A DNA stretch of 8,460 bases from Nanobdellota archaeon (GTDB taxonomy: Archaea > Nanobdellota > Nanobdellia > Pacearchaeales > GW2011-AR1): contig JAHIVR010000131.1 of assembly GCA_018816625.1 (NCBI GenBank), forward strand, positions 1 to 8,460. Reading direction: 5' to 3'. Position numbers and translations under genes: made by a program. The notes under the pieces are model-generated. The model was not told the DNA's origin and did not search any database. It saw only the letters and a list, made by a program, of their open reading frames with translations. Positions 4,699 through 8,460 of this stretch are shown here, piece by piece. Within the stretch, counting starts at the first letter, position 1. Every line of letters begins with the position of its first letter.

Positions 4699-4706
4699 TT
4701 TATAAA
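4699..4706 (-). promoter_or_regulatory. TATA box for the leader ORF / basic protein transcript
   Basis: TTTATAAA is a perfect palindrome centred at 4702.5. The expected minus-strand start would be near 4676, giving about 20 bases of leader that contain the Shine-Dalgarno sequence. It lies just after the glyS stop on the same strand. Confidence 0.45.
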
Positions 4707-4712
4707 GTTTTT

Positions 4713-4718
4713 TAAAAA
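4713..4718 (-). terminator. Weak T-tract after glyS
   Basis: The minus strand reads TTTTT immediately after the glyS stop codon, followed by AAAAAAC and then the TATA box of the next unit. It is short for an archaeal terminator, so read-through into the downstream small gene is possible. Confidence 0.3.
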
Positions 4719-6401
4719 TTATTTTATTATTTTTCCAGCTTTTTCAAAAACAATTTTCCCGTCGATTAAATTCTTCAAAATATTTTTCAAATCTATTATC
4801 TTAACTCTAATTTGTTGGATTGTATCTCTTTCACGTATTGTGACATCTTTTTTCTTCAGACTTTCTTCGTCAATAGTAATACAATAGGGAGTTCCAATTT
4901 CATCATTTCTTGCATATCTTCTCCCAATACTCCCCCCACGATCATAACTTACATTCCATTCCTCTCCTAAATCTTTCACAATATTCTCAGCAATCTTATC
5001 ATACTCTTCTTTTTTTATTATTGGAAAAACTGCAGCCTTAACCGGAGCAAGTTTAGCGGGTAGCTTTAAAACAACATCTTCCTTTTCATTCTTGCAATAA
5101 GCTTTTGTAAGCAAGGCAACAAAAACTCTCTCTAAACCAAAAGTTGGTTCGATTACCACGGGAACAACCTTACTTTTTGTTGCCTCATCGTACACTCCCA
5201 TATTGGCCTTCGATTCCTTTTCGTGCTGGCTCAAATCAAAATTTCCCCTATCCGCATTTCCTGCAACCTCTTTGCTTCCAAAACTATACTCATAGTCCAA
5301 ATCAAAAGTTGCAGAAGAGTAATGGCTTAATTCGTCTTTAGTGTGTTCTCTTACCTTTAATTCATCCAATCCAACACTCTTAAACCACAATATCTGTTCA
5401 GCCAACCAATAAGCATGCCACTCCCCAAATCTTTTCTCTTTTAACATTTCCCCTATACTTGTTTGTTTCAACTCGTCTTTCCCAAATTTCTGGGTCTCAG
5501 CATCAAGTAATTTTAACTTTACTTCCAAATGTTTTTTTTCTAATAAATCACACTTTTTCATTCCCGGATTTATAAAAAATTCTAATTCTGCTATATGAAA
5601 CTCTCTTGATCTAAATAAAAAATCTCTGGGAGCAATCTCATTCCTAAAACACCTACCAATCTGGGCGATTCCAAAAGGCAACTGCATTCTAGAGGTCTGC
5701 TGTACAAGTTTAAAATCCATAAACATTGATTGGGCGGTCTCCCCCCTCAAATAAGCATCTTCAGAATCTGCAGCACCGACTCTTGTTTTAAACATTAAAT
5801 TAAACTTTCCTTCAACATCATACTCCCCCCCACACTCACATTTAATCTTTCCAACTTCTGATTCGTCTATTTTATTTGCCTTTTTACACTTCTTACACCT
5901 AACAAAAACATCCGCAAAATTTTCTATATGCCCTGAAGCCTTCCATGTTTTAGGATGAGAAATTACCGAAGCTTCAATACCCACCATATTTTCTTTTCCC
6001 CTTACAAAATACTGCCACCAATTACTCTTTATGTTATTAAAAAGCTCAACTCCCAAAGGACCAAAATCCCAAAAACCGGAAAACCCCCCATAAATATCTG
6101 AACTCCTATACACAAACCCTTTTGCCTTGCAAAAATTAGCCAACTCCTCAACAGATATTTTTTGATGTTCTATTTTAAGCGATTCTTTATTTGTTTTTCT
6201 CTCCTTCTCCTCAATCTTTCCTTTCATTCCTTTATTCTGTTCTCTTTCACTTAAAATATCTTTTGCTTTTTCTCCAGCCTGATTTCTGTCCTTACCAAGA
6301 TACGCTAGACACTTGCTAACAACCTTTCCATTTTCTCTGTGGGTCTCATTCAAATAAAAATACTCTTTACCATGAACTTTTTTTTTAACAATAAATGCCA
6401 T
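4719..6401 (-). CDS. glyS: Glycyl-tRNA synthetase (alpha-2 type) with N-terminal transposase-like domain
   Basis: This class II enzyme charges tRNA-Gly. The core (about 81-545) carries two zinc-ligand pairs (C169, C172, C188, C190), RGETAQ (219-224), motif 2 with GRCFRNEIAPRDFLFRSREF (249-268), REHTKDELSHYSSAT (351-365), motif 3 with EPTFGLERVF (418-427), and a C-terminal anticodon-binding domain with GGSIGRRYARNDEIGTPY (489-506) and IRERDT. These blocks resemble the bacterial dimeric GlyRS more than the archaeal one. Unusual: residues 1-50 (MAFIVKKKVHGKEYFYL ... KCLAYLGK) resemble the small N-terminal domain of IS1634/IS4-type transposases, joined by a charged linker (51-80), making the protein 560 residues against about 460 for the bacterial form. 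ATG 6401 lies 31.5 bp from the TATA centre, leaving about a 5-base leader. It lies between the surface protein and the small basic protein, probably as its own unit. Confidence 0.96.
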   Translation of the reverse strand: MAFIVKKKVHGKEYFYLNETHRENGKVVSKCLAYLGKDRNQAGEKAKDILSEREQNKGMKGKIEEKERKTNKESLKIEHQKISVEELANFCKAKGFVYRSSDIYGGFSGFWDFGPLGVELFNNIKSNWWQYFVRGKENMVGIEASVISHPKTWKASGHIENFADVFVRCKKCKKANKIDESEVGKIKCECGGEYDVEGKFNLMFKTRVGAADSEDAYLRGETAQSMFMDFKLVQQTSRMQLPFGIAQIGRCFRNEIAPRDFLFRSREFHIAELEFFINPGMKKCDLLEKKHLEVKLKLLDAETQKFGKDELKQTSIGEMLKEKRFGEWHAYWLAEQILWFKSVGLDELKVREHTKDELSHYSSATFDLDYEYSFGSKEVAGNADRGNFDLSQHEKESKANMGVYDEATKSKVVPVVIEPTFGLERVFVALLTKAYCKNEKEDVVLKLPAKLAPVKAAVFPIIKKEEYDKIAENIVKDLGEEWNVSYDRGGSIGRRYARNDEIGTPYCITIDEESLKKKDVTIRERDTIQQIRVKIIDLKNILKNLIDGKIVFEKAGKIIK

Positions 6402-6428
6402 CTTATATCATACCCACCACGTTATTCT

Positions 6429-6437
6429 ATTTAAAAC
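6429..6437 (-). promoter_or_regulatory. TATA box for glyS
   Basis: The minus strand reads TTTTAAATA. The TTTAAA core (6430-6435) is centred 31.5 bp upstream of ATG 6401, slightly farther than at the other genes, so the mRNA would have a leader of only about five bases, too short for a Shine-Dalgarno sequence. Confidence 0.6.
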
Positions 6438-6474
6438 TTACCATAAGTAGTGGATAAATTTGAACAATAATTAT

Positions 6475-6489
6475 TAAAAACATAAAAAA
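6475..6489 (-). terminator. T-tract terminator after the surface protein gene
   Basis: About 20 bases after the stop codon the minus strand reads TTTTTTATGTTTTTA, two consecutive oligo-T stretches typical of archaeal termination, upstream of the separate glyS TATA box. Confidence 0.5.
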
Positions 6490-6508
6490 TACCGAAGATA
6501 GATAGTTT

Positions 6509-8460
6509 TTAGTTCTTATTCTTCCTCATATGTTTTTTATGCCCCCTTATTCTCCTTATAACCAAGAAGGCAAAAGCCAAAAATAAAACTACTATAATCC
6601 CACTAACCATGTTGTCTCTCGCACTCTGGGTTCCAAAAATAGCAAATCCTCCTATGGGGCTCCCCAAAACAAGATTCTCTTGTACAAAAGTGGAATAAGT
6701 ATCTGAATTAATATTTACCAGCAAACTAAGCTCCCCCTCCAAATCCTCACTTATAGGGATAAAGACTTCATATTCATCCCTAACTCCACCAGAAATTGTT
6801 GTTTTGGTACTTGTCTCGGCAACTTGTTTGTTTTCTGAATCAAACAATAAGAACTGTAAATCAACATTCTGATCCCTATCCAAAAGTTCTCCTATGATGT
6901 AACCAACTCTCACCTTATCATTTGTAGCCCTTTCAACATTTACAAGCTCAAAATCAAGTTGTTTACCTAAAACATCCACACTAAAACTAGAGGAAATACT
7001 TGTTTCCTGACAATTCAATTCAACACCCACGCTATACTCCCCAGATGTCCCCTCCGGAATGTTCACATCAAAAATAAAACTATACTCTTCACCAGCCGCA
7101 AGCCCTTTTGTTTCAGTATAAGTAATCCAAGAAGCATACTCTCCAGCTCCTTTAAACTTACAATCATTAAAAAAACTCTTGCCCGTATTTTTAACCTTCC
7201 ACGTTAAAACCCTCTTTACTCCCCCATTACTAACCATTATTCCTTGTATTTCTTCAGCAGTAAGTGTCGCTTTTACAATTCCGCCTCCAGATGAACCCCC
7301 ACCACCTGAACTTCCGCCTCCTCCTGAAGAAGAGCTACTAGAAGAAACAACAGTAGAAACACTAAAAGAAGAGCTATCATTTGCTATAGAACCAAAGCTA
7401 TTATTCACAAAAACATTAGCAACATAATCCCCATCATTTGAAACACTAAAAGTTGAATTACTGCAGTTCTGTAGAGTAGTATTAGCAATAACTAATCCTC
7501 CTATAGAAGTCTTAACATTATACAAACAAAAAAGATTAACCCCTACAACAGAATAAGTCAAAGGAATTCCAGTTCTTGTTGTTTTTGCCCCGATTGGTTC
7601 AGAGATAGAAACACTAACTCCATTAGCATCAACATCAAAGCTTACAGAATCGCTACCCTCCAACCCAAGACTATCATTAGCATAAATCCATAGAGTATAA
7701 CTTCCATCTCCAGAAACATCGAAAGTTGTATTCTGGCAACCAACCATACTAACATTCGTCCCCTCAACATTATACCAACAAGAATCTAAATTTCCATCAG
7801 TATCACTTACAACAAAATCCAATGCTAGACCCCCATCAGTCAAATACAAAGTAGCCTGAGGATTAGCCAGACTCAAAGAAGGGGCAGAGTTAACAACACT
7901 AAAACTAACATAATCACTTCCTTCCTCTCCGTTAGTATCATTAGCATAAACAAAGAGATTATAATTCCCTTCTCCCAAACTCAGGGTAGTATTCAAGCAA
8001 TCAAGCAAAGTTGTGTTTATCCCGCCAAAACTATACCAACAAAAATTAACATTATCATCAACATCAAAAATAGAATAATTAAGATAAACGATCTCACTCA
8101 AACCATAACTAGCCCCATTAGAAGGAAGAAGAACATTAACAACCGGAGCAGAATTAATTAAATCGTAACCTATATCAACACTTTCAAAAGAGGGTGTTAC
8201 GCTGGCATCAGGACTTGTAAAATTTGCCCTATACTGAAAATATCTTCCGTTTAAGTTTATATTATTTAAATCAACATCTTGCCAAGAACCATCAGAACAA
8301 TCACTAGAACTGCAATTCCTTACCTGGACTCCAAGAGTCGTTACTTGGGAAAAATCAGTTATTCCCCAACCATTCGCAGTAGCACCACCATTAAAATCCG
8401 ATATCTGTTCCCAAGTAATTCCATAATCGCTAGACTGATGAACCCTTCCCCCACCATCAA
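6509..8460 (-). CDS. Large membrane-anchored, glycosylation-rich surface protein (N-terminus outside window)
   Basis: The frame is open from the right edge (first whole codon at 8458) for 649 residues; the TTG at 8101 is internal, not a start. Residues 1-99 form a beta-rich domain (GRVHQSSDYGITWEQ, YFQYRANFTSPD). Residues 102-368 hold three tandem Ig-like repeats of about 90 residues. A Ser/Gly linker follows (372-393), then beta domains (about 394-600), a PIGGFAIFG segment (601-609), one transmembrane helix (617-634) and a basic cytoplasmic tail (RRIRGHKKHMRKNKN). Fourteen N-x-S/T sequons all lie before the linker. This is a typical archaeal cell-surface glycoprotein: extracellular stalk or adhesin, C-terminal anchor. 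Its specific partner is unknown. Each repeat has a Cys pair that probably forms a disulfide. Promoter and signal peptide lie beyond the window. Confidence 0.9.
   Translation of the reverse strand, partial: DGGGRVHQSSDYGITWEQISDFNGGATANGWGITDFSQVTTLGVQVRNCSSSDCSDGSWQDVDLNNINLNGRYFQYRANFTSPDASVTPSFESVDIGYDLINSAPVVNVLLPSNGASYGLSEIVYLNYSIFDVDDNVNFCWYSFGGINTTLLDCLNTTLSLGEGNYNLFVYANDTNGEEGSDYVSFSVVNSAPSLSLANPQATLYLTDGGLALDFVVSDTDGNLDSCWYNVEGTNVSMVGCQNTTFDVSGDGSYTLWIYANDSLGLEGSDSVSFDVDANGVSVSISEPIGAKTTRTGIPLTYSVVGVNLFCLYNVKTSIGGLVIANTTLQNCSNSTFSVSNDGDYVANVFVNNSFGSIANDSSSFSVSTVVSSSSSSSGGGGSSGGGGSSGGGIVKATLTAEEIQGIMVSNGGVKRVLTWKVKNTGKSFFNDCKFKGAGEYASWITYTETKGLAAGEEYSFIFDVNIPEGTSGEYSVGVELNCQETSISSSFSVDVLGKQLDFELVNVERATNDKVRVGYIIGELLDRDQNVDLQFLLFDSENKQVAETSTKTTISGGVRDEYEVFIPISEDLEGELSLLVNINSDTYSTFVQENLVLGSPIGGFAIFGTQSARDNMVSGIIVVLFLAFAFLVIRRIRGHKKHMRKNKN
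7280..7345 (-). repeat. Ser/Gly low-complexity linker in the surface protein
   Basis: The segment encodes a seven-Ser run, then three Gly-rich blocks (GGGG, GGGG, GGG) separated by SS. It is a flexible hinge between the glycosylated repeats and the membrane-proximal domains. On the other strand it yields a spurious proline-rich frame. Confidence 0.8.
7355..8155 (-). repeat. Three Ig-like protein repeats with paired cysteines
   Basis: Units lie at 8155-7892, 7891-7619 and 7618-7355. Units 1 and 2 begin NSAP; all share a C-W/L-Y strand, a second Cys followed by N-T/S-T (DCLNTT, GCQNTT, NCSNST), a G-x-Y turn, a YANDT/YANDS/VNNS strand and an ending SFSV/SFDV. Cys spacing is 14, 14 and 21 residues. 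The units are clearly homologous as protein but diverged in DNA, so the duplications are old. Unit 3 is the most diverged. Confidence 0.8.

Noticed and set aside
3112..4720. Integrative element flanked by a repeat of the tRNA 3' end
   Set aside because: I looked downstream for a second copy of the T-arm/acceptor sequence and saw none, and no integrase gene is present.
7179..7427. Plus-strand proline-rich ORF of 82 codons
   Set aside because: It is the antisense of the Ser/Gly linker and neighbouring coding sequence; there is no promoter and no family resemblance.
6509..8101. TTG at 8101 as the start of the surface protein
   Set aside because: The frame continues upstream without a stop to the window edge, and the first Ig-like repeat begins before this codon, so the gene is partial.
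1..8460. CRISPR array, IS element with terminal repeats, or riboswitch
   Set aside because: No regularly spaced repeats, terminal inverted repeats or known aptamer pattern were seen; the only short tandem unit (4421-4440) is part of a T-tract terminator.

Overview
The window looks like part of an AT-rich, gene-dense DPANN archaeon, most likely of the Woesearchaeales/Pacearchaeales (Nanoarchaeota) kind. Three things support this: archaeal marker genes (ribosomal protein eS17 and the tRNA-splicing endonuclease EndA), TATA boxes centred about 25-27 bp upstream of most start codons with no room for a ribosome binding site (leaderless mRNAs), and bacterial-type leucyl- and glycyl-tRNA synthetases of the sort that small-genome archaea have acquired. 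The placement is an inference; no rRNA or phylogenetic computation was possible.

Layout from left to right. A 5' fragment of leuS (minus, cut by the left edge) is divergent from a plus-strand run of endA, a winged-helix/charged-linker protein, and rps17e. The last gene abuts, end to end, a 76-residue membrane protein on the minus strand. That gene in turn diverges from a tRNA with anticodon CAU on the plus strand. A free-standing LAGLIDADG homing endonuclease gene on the minus strand runs into the 3' half of this tRNA, antisense, and takes its stop codon from the anticodon loop. Next on the minus strand come a frameshifted HIT-family pseudogene, a 52-residue very basic protein preceded by a possible 14-codon leader ORF with a good Shine-Dalgarno sequence, glyS, and the C-terminal 649 residues of a large, glycosylation-rich, membrane-anchored surface protein that runs off the right edge.

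Most of the window is translation and RNA-processing housekeeping: two aminoacyl-tRNA synthetases, EndA, eS17 and a tRNA. The mobile or decaying portion is 3112-4368, with the homing endonuclease and the HIT pseudogene. The most noteworthy observations are two palindromic TATA elements, each midway between divergent starts about 51-53 bp apart (leuS/endA and membrane protein/tRNA); the placement of one of them so that the tRNA would be made without a 5' leader; the homing endonuclease embedded in the tRNA; the unusual G37 of that tRNA; and the IS-transposase-like N-terminal domain fused to glycyl-tRNA synthetase.
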